Shown one piece after another: positions 1 to 8,657 of a DNA stretch of 43,972 bases (its first letter is position 1; every line of letters begins with the position of its first letter). Source of the DNA: an uncultured SAR86 cluster bacterium (GTDB lineage: Bacteria; Pseudomonadota; Gammaproteobacteria; Magnimaribacterales; D2472); contig CACDCN010000009.1 in the NCBI GenBank assembly GCA_902551185.1, positions 1 to 43,972 on the forward strand, read 5' to 3'. Below the pieces are notes generated by a model. It was not told the origin of the DNA, ran no database searches, and saw nothing but the letters and a program-made list of their open reading frames with translations. The translations under genes were made by a program, and so were the position numbers.

Positions 1-379
1 TTTCTTTAATAGGGCAGTCTTCAAATTTTATAAGTCCATACTCTGCAGCACTTCCTATTAAAAGAATTCTTGATTTTGGGGAGAATTGCATTACAGCATC
101 TAAAATATTTTTAGTTGTAATTACATTGGAATTATAATCTTCTTCAAAATTTTGAGTAAAAGACCCTGCTAGATGATATATAGTTTTAGGTTGGTATTGT
201 TTAATGAGATTGTTTGCGGCGGTTTTATTCAGTAAATCACAATCTACTAAATAATTATTGTCATTATCTATATTAGTTTTATTTTTTTTAGATCTGCTTA
301 CACAGATAACTTCATCTGATATAGATTGTGTCAAATATCTTCCGCTGAACCCAAATGCTCCGGTTATAATTGAATTCAT
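1..379 (-). CDS. NAD(P)-dependent sugar-nucleotide epimerase/reductase, SDR family (partial)
   Basis: The gene starts at an ATG whose complement lies at 377-379 and runs off the left edge, so only about 126 N-terminal residues are visible. They begin with a Rossmann fold carrying GAFGFSG (residues 7-13) and later a YHLAGS segment. These are typical of extended SDRs that reduce or epimerise sugar nucleotides, including GDP-6-deoxy-mannose reductase (Rmd) types. The catalytic YxxxK motif would lie outside the window. It is 6 bp downstream of the 2-epimerase gene on the same strand, so it is probably the next gene of the nonulosonate/polysaccharide operon. The exact substrate cannot be read from this fragment. 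Confidence 0.8.
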   Translation of the reverse strand, partial: MNSIITGAFGFSGRYLTQSISDEVICVSRSKKNKTNIDNDNNYLVDCDLLNKTAANNLIKQYQPKTIYHLAGSFTQNFEEDYNSNVITTKNILDAVMQFSPKSRILLIGSAAEYGLIKFEDCPIKE

Positions 380-385
380 AATTTT

Positions 386-1543
386 TTAATTGAGATCATA
401 AAATTCCTTTCCAGTTGAATTGGGGATATTATAATTGGCCAAAATTGATGCGATATTTTTTGCTGTATCATGCTTTTCATATGGATTTTGCATATTAGCT
501 AGCGATTTTATAAATGTAGATGAGAATGCTTTTTTCAAACCTTCTTTAATAGCATTAATACTCTGATCAACACATATTACATTGTCCGCTATTATTCTAC
601 CTTTCTCTCTTTCGCCGATATTAATGGTGGGCACTTTAAAGCTTGGCGTTTCAATGATCCCACTTGAAGAATTACCAACAACTACATCAATATAATTCAG
701 TGCACTGATATAATTAAGCTGTCCCATTGAAGTAAATACTACAGATTTGTCTTCATTGCTTGATACATAATCATCTATCATTTGATTTATTACTCTTCCA
801 TCAGTATCTGCCAATGTCTTTGTAAATATTATTTTTAAATCCTTTATAGAATCTATTGCATCAAGTAGCTGTTGAAAATGTTTTCCAGAGGTTTCTTTTT
901 GTAAAGTAACTGGATGAAATGTAACTAGAGCTGTCTTTCCCTTAAATGAAAAATTTATTTCTTGCTCAAGTTTAGCTTTAGGCAATATTTTAATTTTTTT
1001 TAATGCGTCAACGTTCAACGCGCCAACATTAAAAACATTTTCTGGATATTCTCCTAACTGTATCACTCTGTCTCGATACTCTTCAGTAGCTGTAAAATGC
1101 AGTCTACTCATTTTAGTTATACAATGACGAAATTGATCGTCAATAGCACCTAAAGTTTTTTCACCGCCTTGAATATGAGCAACTGGAATACGGCAAACCC
1201 ATGCGGTTGTTACAATTGACATATTTTCATAACGATCACCAAGAGTTACTAATATATCTGGATTTAGACGCATTAATGCTTCTGAAAAACCAATCATACC
1301 AATAGCCATAGATTTACTTATAGCAACTGGAGTATCAGAACTTAACACCATTTCAACTTTTTCATTACATATAAAGCCATCTTTTTCAATTTCTCTATAC
1401 GTCAATCCAAATTCAGAAGAGAGATGCATGCCAGAGACCAAAATTTGTAGCTCAATATTTTTATTATTTTTCAATTCAATGAGCAGAGGTCGGAGCAAGC
1501 CATACTCAGCCCTTCCTCCGGTAAAAACACATATTTTTTTCAT
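386..1543 (-). CDS. legG: UDP/GDP-N-acetylated-sugar 2-epimerase, hydrolysing (NeuC/LegG-like)
   Basis: This 385-residue protein has the marks of the hydrolysing 2-epimerases: GGRAEYG at 9-15, GDR at 102-104, HIQGGE at 123-128, a D-x-x-RH segment near 136-140 and a GNSSSG segment in the C-terminal half. The family converts an N-acetylated hexosamine nucleotide to the free manno-configured sugar plus nucleotide diphosphate, the step before condensation with phosphoenolpyruvate to a nonulosonic acid. It lies 5 bp after a CMP-nonulosonate synthetase gene and in one run with a PtmE-like guanylyltransferase. That context favours the legionaminic route (LegG) over sialic acid (NeuC), but the substrate is inferred. 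The synthase LegI/NeuB is not in the window. Confidence 0.85.
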   Translation of the reverse strand: MKKICVFTGGRAEYGLLRPLLIELKNNKNIELQILVSGMHLSSEFGLTYREIEKDGFICNEKVEMVLSSDTPVAISKSMAIGMIGFSEALMRLNPDILVTLGDRYENMSIVTTAWVCRIPVAHIQGGEKTLGAIDDQFRHCITKMSRLHFTATEEYRDRVIQLGEYPENVFNVGALNVDALKKIKILPKAKLEQEINFSFKGKTALVTFHPVTLQKETSGKHFQQLLDAIDSIKDLKIIFTKTLADTDGRVINQMIDDYVSSNEDKSVVFTSMGQLNYISALNYIDVVVGNSSSGIIETPSFKVPTINIGEREKGRIIADNVICVDQSINAIKEGLKKAFSSTFIKSLANMQNPYEKHDTAKNIASILANYNIPNSTGKEFYDLN

Positions 1544-1548
1544 ATTAT

Positions 1549-2238
1549 TTATCCTTTTAACTCCATCATAAAATTTGCAATTTGAAAATCAAACTCATCA
1601 TTGATATCAAATGCCTCATTTTGATTAATTAATAAAGCTGCCGGAGCATCGCCAATAACTAGATTATTTTCAATTAATTTTTTGTATGATGTTCCATATA
1701 TGGTACTAGATTCCTGATATAGTCCTTCTCTATCTTGTCTTCTTCTTGGTTGATTTGGAAACACATGACTAAAGTTGTTATCATTTACCCTAGCCAATAT
1801 GCTCTTAAACTCTGTTACTGCTATAACAGAATCAAAACTGTCATCCATGAGTAAATTAATCGTTTGTTGAATGGTGTTTATTGATCTAAAAGGTGATGTA
1901 GGTTCTAGAGTCAAAACATAATCTGGTTCAATATTTTGATTTTTACTTAGAAACTCGCAAGCATGAATTAATGCACTTTCAGTAGAAGAAGTATCTGTAG
2001 ATAATTCATCAGGACGCATACATACATCAATCTCATTATATCTTGAAGCTATTGTTGCAGTCTCTTCATCGTCAGTTGATACAACGATATTATCGATTAA
2101 GTTAGATTTAATTGCAGTTTCAATCGTATAACAAATTAAAGGCTTTCCACAAAGCTTTTTAATATTCTTTTTTGGGACGCCTTTAGAGCCACCTCTAGCA
2201 GGGATAATACCAACAATTACTAAATCTTTATCTTTCAT
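1549..2238 (-). CDS. legF: CMP-nonulosonate (acylneuraminate/legionaminate) cytidylyltransferase
   Basis: This 229-residue protein opens with IIPARGGSKGVPKKN (11-25), the nucleotide-binding signature of CMP-sialic and CMP-legionaminic acid synthetases. It also has STDDEE at 54-59 and a well kept LEPTSPFR segment. The family activates a 9-carbon sugar acid with CTP, releasing pyrophosphate, in the cytoplasm. The start ATG lies immediately after the stop of the upstream PtmE-like gene, with no base between them, which suggests translational coupling. Its length is normal for LegF/NeuA/PtmB proteins. Legionaminate is inferred from the PtmE-like neighbour; a sialic acid substrate cannot be excluded. 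Confidence 0.85.
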   Translation of the reverse strand: MKDKDLVIVGIIPARGGSKGVPKKNIKKLCGKPLICYTIETAIKSNLIDNIVVSTDDEETATIASRYNEIDVCMRPDELSTDTSSTESALIHACEFLSKNQNIEPDYVLTLEPTSPFRSINTIQQTINLLMDDSFDSVIAVTEFKSILARVNDNNFSHVFPNQPRRRQDREGLYQESSTIYGTSYKKLIENNLVIGDAPAALLINQNEAFDINDEFDFQIANFMMELKG

Positions 2239-3294
2239 CTAAAACTCTGGGTTACTATAGTCAGCTTGAGCACGCTCAAAGTCCCCCATTCTTCCAATAT
2301 CAAGCCAATATTCATATATTGGAAACTTCATTATTTTTTTTCCTTTATTGATTTGCTGCATAAGCAAAGTTGGAAGATTTATATGTGTATTATGTTCAAC
2401 TTTATCAATAATTGAGTTATTAATTACATATACTCCAGCATTAATAAAAAACCTATTAATAGGTTTTTCAGTCATACCAGAAATATCATAACCGTCTCCA
2501 TCAATCACACCAAATGGCACCTGATATTCGTATTCTCTTACACACATTGTGGCATCAAGTTCTTGCTTATTATGAAAATCTAATACTTTTGTAAAGTCAA
2601 TTTTTGTAAGAATATCTCCATTAATTACAATTAGTGGTTTTTTTGCAATGTTTTTAGGCAATAATCCTAGCGCCCCTCCAGTACCTAAAGGCACTTCTTC
2701 ATGAATATATGTAATATTAATTCCTTTATTTGACCCATCACCAAAGAAGTTTTCTATCTTTTCAGGAGAATAATGTGTTGATATAAAAAAATTATTAAAC
2801 CCTTGATCGGAAAACATATCTATCTGCCATTCTAATATTGGTTTATTTCCAACATGTAGCATTGGTTTTGGACAATTATCAGTTAACGGTTTTAATCTTG
2901 TACCAAAACCACCAGCCATAATTAATATAGGATTATCATGCAAAGAAATTGAAGAAGCATCTTTAGCAGTGAATAATCCAATAACAGAGTCATTATCCGT
3001 TATTATAATGACCTCGATTCCATATAACTTCATTTGCTTATCAACTATATGTCTTGGCGTATCAATTGAAACAGTCACTGGAGTTTTATTCATAATGTTT
3101 ATGACTGAGTTTTCTGGACTCTCTTTTGATAATAACCCCCTCCTAATATCTCCGTCAGTTACTGTCCCTAACAATTTTTTATTGGCATCTAAAACAATTG
3201 CTATCTTCAACTTAGGTTGAGAATTAATTGCTATTAAAGCATCTTCTATGCTTTCATTGTCTTGAATATAAATTGATTGAGGTGCTTCTTGCAT
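2239..3294 (-). CDS. ptmE: CBS-domain sugar-1-phosphate nucleotidyltransferase (PtmE-like)
   Basis: This 351-residue protein has an N-terminal CBS pair (about 8-115, with VTDGDIRRG at 45-53 and GLFTAKD at 106-112). It is followed by a nucleotidyltransferase domain with GGFGTRLKPLT at 128-138 and CPKPM at 141-145. This domain order is that of Campylobacter PtmE, the glucosamine-1-phosphate guanylyltransferase that opens the GDP-sugar route to legionaminic acid. It sits directly between a 4,6-dehydratase and a CMP-nonulosonate synthetase, which fits that role. The choice of nucleotide (GTP versus UTP/CTP) cannot be read from sequence with certainty. The CBS pair may sense a nucleotide and regulate flux. 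Confidence 0.75.
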   Translation of the reverse strand: MQEAPQSIYIQDNESIEDALIAINSQPKLKIAIVLDANKKLLGTVTDGDIRRGLLSKESPENSVINIMNKTPVTVSIDTPRHIVDKQMKLYGIEVIIITDNDSVIGLFTAKDASSISLHDNPILIMAGGFGTRLKPLTDNCPKPMLHVGNKPILEWQIDMFSDQGFNNFFISTHYSPEKIENFFGDGSNKGINITYIHEEVPLGTGGALGLLPKNIAKKPLIVINGDILTKIDFTKVLDFHNKQELDATMCVREYEYQVPFGVIDGDGYDISGMTEKPINRFFINAGVYVINNSIIDKVEHNTHINLPTLLMQQINKGKKIMKFPIYEYWLDIGRMGDFERAQADYSNPEF

Positions 3295-3324
3295 CAGGTG
3301 TTTTGCCTATAAAACTTAAGGAAA

Positions 3325-4521
3325 TTACATTTTTTCATTAAGGTACTTTCTTTTGTCTTCATAATCAAAATTTGGCAACATCTTGAAAAATTCTTTTACG
3401 ATAAGTTTCTTATCCCAATTATTGCTTTTCTTGATTTGATTAATTGCATACTTAAAATCATTTAAATTGGATTCATTATATTCTAGTTTATTTTTAATGA
3501 CTCCTAAATTAAAAAACCTATTCATATCTAGTTTCTCTTTGTCAGTATAAAACTCTTCAAAATCTTTTTCTCCAGTTGTATCACTCTCAGTAAATAAGCA
3601 TGGCCATTTACCCTCATTTGGAAGAGTTTTAACTAAATTTCTTGCTTCTTCCTCAGAAGAACATATTTGAGCATCATATCCCCTATATTTTAGATATTTA
3701 ACAACTATATCGGAAAAAGAAATGAGATGAAGTGATTCGCTGAGTTTGGGAAAAAATACATCTCTATTTTCTCCAAAAATACAACTCATTAAACAAAGCT
3801 CTCCACTCTCTTTGGAAGTTACAAAGTAGCGCTTAATATCATTTGGTGCAGCTATTGGCTGTCTCTTGTAAATTCGTTGATTAAAACCATGTAACAATGA
3901 TCCATCACTAAATGCCACATTAGCAAATCTTGAAGTTGATATATCAATATCTTTTGATCTTCGCATCAAAAACATTTCCATTATTCGTTTACTAGCCCCC
4001 ATAAGATTGACAGGATTAGCTGCCTTATCAGTACTTACACAGAAGTATTTTTTTGTTGAATTTTTAATGGATTGCATAATTGTTTTATCGGTATTAAAAA
4101 TATTAATGTCTATCATTCTCATTAAAGTATAGGGATCCTCCTCACTTCGAACGTGTTTTAATGCAGATAAATTTAATACATAATCATAGTGACCATCTGA
4201 TTCAATAAATGCATCATATTCAACTGAACCAATATCTAGTGCAAAAGTATTAAAGTCACCATCAATGTAACCATATGAACTTCTGATATCTCTAACAAGT
4301 TCAGTTAAATTATTTTCATTAATATCGACGACGTGAATTTTTTTTGGATTGCGCTTAAAAATTTCTTTAACTACTGCTTGTCCAATTGATCCAGCTCCAC
4401 CGATAACAAGAAAAGAAGATAAAGAAACTATTTTTTTAAGCTCTTTATCATGTTTATTTATATCTGCTTCAAAAAGTTCATTTGTTCGTCCAATTAAATT
4501 TAATACTTCTTTTTCATTCAT
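3325..4521 (-). CDS. CapD/FlaA1-family N-acetylhexosamine-nucleotide 4,6-dehydratase
   Basis: This 398-residue soluble protein has a Rossmann motif GGAGSIG (41-47), SALKHV (119-124), VSTDKAANP (162-170) and MGASK (174-178). These match the polysaccharide-biosynthesis CapD/FlaA1 family, in which Met replaces the usual catalytic Tyr of YxxxK. It lacks the N-terminal membrane segments of WbpM-type proteins. The family makes 4-keto-6-deoxy intermediates from N-acetylglucosamine nucleotides. Because PtmE-, LegF- and LegG-like genes follow on the same strand, it probably provides the LegB step of the nonulosonate route. That assignment is inference. About 150 residues C-terminal to the core domain are less familiar to me. 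Confidence 0.8.
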   Translation of the reverse strand: MNEKEVLNLIGRTNELFEADINKHDKELKKIVSLSSFLVIGGAGSIGQAVVKEIFKRNPKKIHVVDINENNLTELVRDIRSSYGYIDGDFNTFALDIGSVEYDAFIESDGHYDYVLNLSALKHVRSEEDPYTLMRMIDINIFNTDKTIMQSIKNSTKKYFCVSTDKAANPVNLMGASKRIMEMFLMRRSKDIDISTSRFANVAFSDGSLLHGFNQRIYKRQPIAAPNDIKRYFVTSKESGELCLMSCIFGENRDVFFPKLSESLHLISFSDIVVKYLKYRGYDAQICSSEEEARNLVKTLPNEGKWPCLFTESDTTGEKDFEEFYTDKEKLDMNRFFNLGVIKNKLEYNESNLNDFKYAINQIKKSNNWDKKLIVKEFFKMLPNFDYEDKRKYLNEKM

Positions 4522-4536
4522 ACTGGTTCAATATCC

Positions 4537-6333
4537 TCATGCATGAATTGCCATATTTTTAAAATGTTCATTTTTTTCAATTAATTCTTGATAAGTCCCA
4601 TGATCAGCTACTCTTCCCTTGTCTATAAAAAAAATCTTGTCGCATTTTTTTACTGTTTTGAGACGGTGGGCAATTAAAATGATAGATTTTTTACCACTGA
4701 ACTCATGAATAGCTTCCATAATCATTTTTTCAGTAATGCCATCTAAAGAACTAGTTGCCTCGTCAAATACCAACACTTCGGCTTTGTGATACAAAGCTCT
4801 TGCAATACCTATTCTTTGACGTTGTCCACCTGAAAGTTGTACTCCGCGTTCACCAACTTTAGTGTAAATACCTTGATCAAGGCTCTCTATAAGCTCGCTA
4901 AGGTGAGCAAGTTTTAATACTTTAAGTACTTGATTAAAATCAATTTGATCTTCTGGGATACCAAATGCAACATTCTCAGCAATAGTTCCTTCTGATAAAA
5001 AAATACTTTGCGCCACAAAACCGATTGTATTTTGCCATGCTCTTCTATTCTGATCATTTATTGTCTTCTCATCAATTTTCATTTGACCTTGTTGTGGCTC
5101 AATTAGACATAACAAAATATCTATTAGTGTTGATTTGCCAGAACCAGAGGGACCAACAATACCAATTACGCTATTTGCAGGTATTTGCATATTTAATTTA
5201 TCAAGAGCAGGTTCTTCTTTTTGAGGATAAGTAAAAGTGATATTTTGTAGTGAAATTTGTTGTTTTGGATTAAGATAACTTCGATCAACTTCTTGTATTT
5301 TCAAGTCATGATGCAATGAGCTATAAAGATCTTGTTGTATTGATTCAAAGGCTGGGATATTAGCTCTTATTATCGCAAGACTAGAATAAATTTGTTGAAA
5401 AGCTGGTAATAATTTTATTATACCAATCGCATAAACAGAAAGTATTGGAAGAATCATGCCAAGATTACCATTATGACTAGAAATTAAGTATAGAACTAGG
5501 ATTATCATTGAGCCAAAAGCAAGCAACTCAACGAAATAACGAGGTGCTTGCGCTAATGCGGCGTTTGTCCCTTGACTATAGGCAAGCGTTCTACCTGTTT
5601 TGTTAAAACGATTAATAAAATCATTACCTCTTCCCATTAATAATAAATCTTTAATTCCACCAAAGCCTTCATTCATAAGACGAAAGCGTTCCTCGTTTAC
5701 TTCTGATATAGCAATACCATTTTTATTCAACCGATTCCTGACGCCTTTGAAGAGAAAGAAATATGAAATTGCAAAAAGAGAAAGCCCAATTAATGCCACT
5801 ATTGGATCATATAAAAAGATGCTTACACTCATTAGTAAAGACAGTACAACTTTTGAATTCATTTGCATTAGCGGTACTAAAACAGCTCCTGTTACTCTCA
5901 TGGTCTCGGTTGCAATTTTTTTCGTTAACTGGGCACTACTACCAGATGCATGGAATAACCAACCCTGCTGCAAATAATGTGTATATAGTCTATCAGCGAT
6001 TTCTGTTCCAATTTTATTAGCAAACATCGATAATCCCCAGATCGTAAAAATTGAAATTATCATAGATATAAATAACATCGCTAGCACACAGAGACCGATC
6101 AGAAAAACAAATTGTGATTCTGATGACACTCCACTTTGCTTATAAATTTGTCCAATAAATGTATCTTGTTCTAACTGACTCATATCTCCAACTAAAGCCA
6201 TAAAAGGAATAATTGAAGCTACGCCTAGAATCTCAACAATTGACATCAAAATAACTAAAAACTGAAGTGCATAAAAACGCTTACGCTGATTTGGAGAAAG
6301 TAGATTAAAAAGTTTTTTTATTAGCTCAAACAT
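4537..6333 (-). CDS. ABC transporter, fused permease-ATPase (MsbA/PglK-type glycolipid exporter)
   Basis: This is an exporter half-transporter of about 598 residues. Several hydrophobic helices fill roughly residues 20-310. An ATPase domain follows with Walker A GPSGSGKST (near 394-402), Q-loop VAQS, signature LSGGQ (near 500-504), Walker B VLVFDE and a switch His in LIAHR. It resembles flippases of lipid-linked oligosaccharides such as PglK. It lies between glycan-activation genes and a Wzz-like gene, so it may move a lipid-linked glycan across the inner membrane. I chose the ATG at 6333, giving MFELIKKLF; a TTG 15 bp upstream at 6348 is also in frame. Neither start has a clear ribosome binding site. 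Confidence 0.85.
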   Translation of the reverse strand: MFELIKKLFNLLSPNQRKRFYALQFLVILMSIVEILGVASIIPFMALVGDMSQLEQDTFIGQIYKQSGVSSESQFVFLIGLCVLAMLFISMIISIFTIWGLSMFANKIGTEIADRLYTHYLQQGWLFHASGSSAQLTKKIATETMRVTGAVLVPLMQMNSKVVLSLLMSVSIFLYDPIVALIGLSLFAISYFFLFKGVRNRLNKNGIAISEVNEERFRLMNEGFGGIKDLLLMGRGNDFINRFNKTGRTLAYSQGTNAALAQAPRYFVELLAFGSMIILVLYLISSHNGNLGMILPILSVYAIGIIKLLPAFQQIYSSLAIIRANIPAFESIQQDLYSSLHHDLKIQEVDRSYLNPKQQISLQNITFTYPQKEEPALDKLNMQIPANSVIGIVGPSGSGKSTLIDILLCLIEPQQGQMKIDEKTINDQNRRAWQNTIGFVAQSIFLSEGTIAENVAFGIPEDQIDFNQVLKVLKLAHLSELIESLDQGIYTKVGERGVQLSGGQRQRIGIARALYHKAEVLVFDEATSSLDGITEKMIMEAIHEFSGKKSIILIAHRLKTVKKCDKIFFIDKGRVADHGTYQELIEKNEHFKNMAIHA

Positions 6334-6425
6334 AATAATTTTGATCAATATTTAAGTTTTGATTCTTCTGACAATCAATAAATCTTATTGAACAAATTTT
6401 TTTAATAAAACATAATTCATAGTTA

Positions 6426-7337
6426 TTAACTATTTCTATTAATAAAAAATTCACGAGAGATAATAATTAAAATTCCTAAAAATGCCCCAAGAACTGCTCC
6501 TAAAATAAGAATTGATCGTCTATTAGGCTCAATTTTTTCTTCCATTACCATAGGAGGATCTAAATATGAAAAAACATAAAAATCATTTGCTTCTATTAAA
6601 GTTAGTTGTTGCATTTTATTTTGAAGTAATTGGGCAATAACTTGTTTTATTTCAGTATAGCTTGTTTGGGTCATCTGAAAATTTAAGAAATCCATTGCAG
6701 CTTGTGCTTCTTTTTTATCATTTATTCTAAAGAAATCATTAAGTTGGTTGACAATCAAATTTGTCCACTCTTGTGCTATGTAAGGTGATTGATGTTTTAT
6801 AGAAATGGTGACAAAGCCCGTATCATAGTCCTGAGAAAATTCTAAAATTCTCTTGAAATCTTTATAGCTTTTTTGAGGACTTGGTATTTTAGTCCAAGTC
6901 TTAGTTTCATTATCAAATAAATCTGCGTCATAAGTTATGGTGTTGCTTTTCGCATCCCATGATTTCATTGCCATGAGGTCAGGAAGAAAGATATTAGGTA
7001 AAATATTGTCTTTATAGAAACTAAGAGTTGTTAATTTTTTTAATGCCTTAGTTGAGTTTCCTGCAGACTGAGACTGAACATTAATTCCAGCAAGACTAGC
7101 CAATCCTCCAATATTGTTCATCGCTTGATTCGAACTAGTCTCATTACCAACCGGACTTAGAAGCGCTTCAGATTTATACACATTTGGTAAGGTAAAGCTA
7201 TATATAAGTGCTGTTATTGATAAAACTAAAGTTAAAACAATAACTATCAATTTATCTTCCCAGAGAAGTTTAAAAAGCTTTCTAAGATCTATTTCATCTT
7301 CATTGCTATAGGGTTTTGTATCTTGGTTATTTTTCAT
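6426..7337 (-). CDS. Wzz-like polysaccharide chain-length/co-polymerase protein
   Basis: This 303-residue protein has one transmembrane helix near residues 30-50 and a second near 275-293, just before a short cytoplasmic tail. The long stretch between them is predicted periplasmic. This is the layout of Wzz chain-length determinants. A proline-containing segment (EPNRRS) comes just before the second helix, as in the family. It is the only chain-length-type gene seen, and it lies between a glycosyltransferase gene and the ABC transporter gene. No Wzx flippase or Wzy polymerase is visible in this window, so the partner polymerase must be elsewhere if it exists. Confidence 0.8.
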   Translation of the reverse strand: MKNNQDTKPYSNEDEIDLRKLFKLLWEDKLIVIVLTLVLSITALIYSFTLPNVYKSEALLSPVGNETSSNQAMNNIGGLASLAGINVQSQSAGNSTKALKKLTTLSFYKDNILPNIFLPDLMAMKSWDAKSNTITYDADLFDNETKTWTKIPSPQKSYKDFKRILEFSQDYDTGFVTISIKHQSPYIAQEWTNLIVNQLNDFFRINDKKEAQAAMDFLNFQMTQTSYTEIKQVIAQLLQNKMQQLTLIEANDFYVFSYLDPPMVMEEKIEPNRRSILILGAVLGAFLGILIIISREFFINRNS

Positions 7338-7357
7338 GAGGACAATTATACATTAGA

Positions 7358-8455
7358 TTAATCTTTATAAATTTTTTGAACTAATATTAATTTCATCATG
7401 TATGCCATGCGAATTAATTTGTTTATATTAGAGACTAAAAAAAATATTGGATTTGCTATGTATCCTGGTAACCTTAATAGTAATTTAAAAAAAGAAGAGG
7501 TCTTCGAACCTGAATTTTCATTTTTATTTCTTGAATCTAGGTATGCAGTCATTGTTTCATTTTTTAAAGCTGTTTTTTTTGGCAGAATAACAAGCTGATC
7601 AGATCTCATGATACTTTTATAAAAGAAATCAATGTAATTGAATTTTCCTATTAAAAAAGAAACAGGACTAATTTCAGACTTCAGTTTGTTAAGAAGATTT
7701 TCGCGGTAATAAAATTGTCTAGCTCTTGCCTTAGGACCATAAACTGATGGGTTTAAGTCCATATATTTGTCATCAATCGAATTTTTAGAAGAATTTTTTA
7801 ATTTATGTGAATAGCCATCGCCTCCAAATTTAAGATCTGCTCCCTTCTCAACAAATCTTTCATGAAAAAATCTTAGTTTTCCATTTCGAAGCATATGAAG
7901 TGTTATATCAAGGTGGCTATATGCATTAGCTTCACTTGGATTAGTAAGAGTGTTTATATCTATAGCCTTCAAAGATTCAACACGATAAATTAAGCCTGTC
8001 ATGTAAGTCGGTAATGGGCTTAGCGCAACATAGTTATGTATGTTGCATTCCATTATTCTTAAGCTAGGCTTCCAGTAATAATCATTTGTAATTTGATCAA
8101 ATATTGAACATGCAATAACTTGAGTATTTTTATCTATATTCTCAAGAAAATTTAATATATTTTCATAATTCATATTATTGACTCTATCCTCATCAGACAA
8201 AAGCATGCAAAACTTTGCATTTGTTTCATTAAAAAGTTTTATGCTATTTGCTTGAGGCCCTCTATTGGATTCAAAACAGTCATACTTAACTCTGGAATCA
8301 AAATCTCGAAATTTTTCTAAATTTGGTTCGTAACCATTAGAGTTACATCTAACGGTCAATCTTTGATCGTTGCAATCTATAACACTTTCAATTGCAGCCT
8401 CAGCGCTTTCATTCCTATTAAAAGTAGGTACTAGAATCTCTAAAAGCGGCTTCAT
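7358..8455 (-). CDS. Family 2-like glycosyltransferase
   Basis: This 365-residue protein begins with EILVPTFNRN (6-15), the nucleotide-sugar-binding start of GT-A fold family 2 glycosyltransferases. It has an acidic SDED motif at 87-90 in the place of the metal-binding DxD. The C-terminal 60 residues contain a weakly hydrophobic stretch that may touch the membrane. It is the first gene of the leftward transcription unit; the next gene is 20 bp away. The donor and acceptor sugars cannot be inferred. Given its position between two sugar-nucleotide modules it could use either of them. Confidence 0.7.
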   Translation of the reverse strand: MKPLLEILVPTFNRNESAEAAIESVIDCNDQRLTVRCNSNGYEPNLEKFRDFDSRVKYDCFESNRGPQANSIKLFNETNAKFCMLLSDEDRVNNMNYENILNFLENIDKNTQVIACSIFDQITNDYYWKPSLRIMECNIHNYVALSPLPTYMTGLIYRVESLKAIDINTLTNPSEANAYSHLDITLHMLRNGKLRFFHERFVEKGADLKFGGDGYSHKLKNSSKNSIDDKYMDLNPSVYGPKARARQFYYRENLLNKLKSEISPVSFLIGKFNYIDFFYKSIMRSDQLVILPKKTALKNETMTAYLDSRNKNENSGSKTSSFFKLLLRLPGYIANPIFFLVSNINKLIRMAYMMKLILVQKIYKD

Positions 8456-8657
8456 ATTTTTAAATTATGCAGATGGATAAAGACATTGAGAAATAATTAT
8501 ATTATATATGTTATAGAAAAATTATATTTATACTAATTGAATAGTTGAGATAAAGAATCATATATAATAAAGCATATAAAAGATTTAAAGCATTGGGTTA
8601 AATTGTCTAAAGCTTATATTAAGTTGTTTTTGATAATTAAAAAGTAGTTAAAAAATT
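8456..8657. promoter_or_regulatory. Divergent intergenic region between glycosyltransferase and rfbG genes
   Basis: This 202-bp gap is the longest without a gene in the window. It must hold the promoters of both flanking, divergently read genes. It is almost entirely A and T with several TATAAT-like hexamers (for example around 8560-8570). I could not pair any of them convincingly with a -35 element at 16-18 bp, so no single promoter is called. Confidence 0.35.

Noticed and set aside
5600-5977. 125-codon plus-strand open frame inside the ABC transporter gene
   Set aside because: It lies opposite a well conserved gene and has no recognisable motif.
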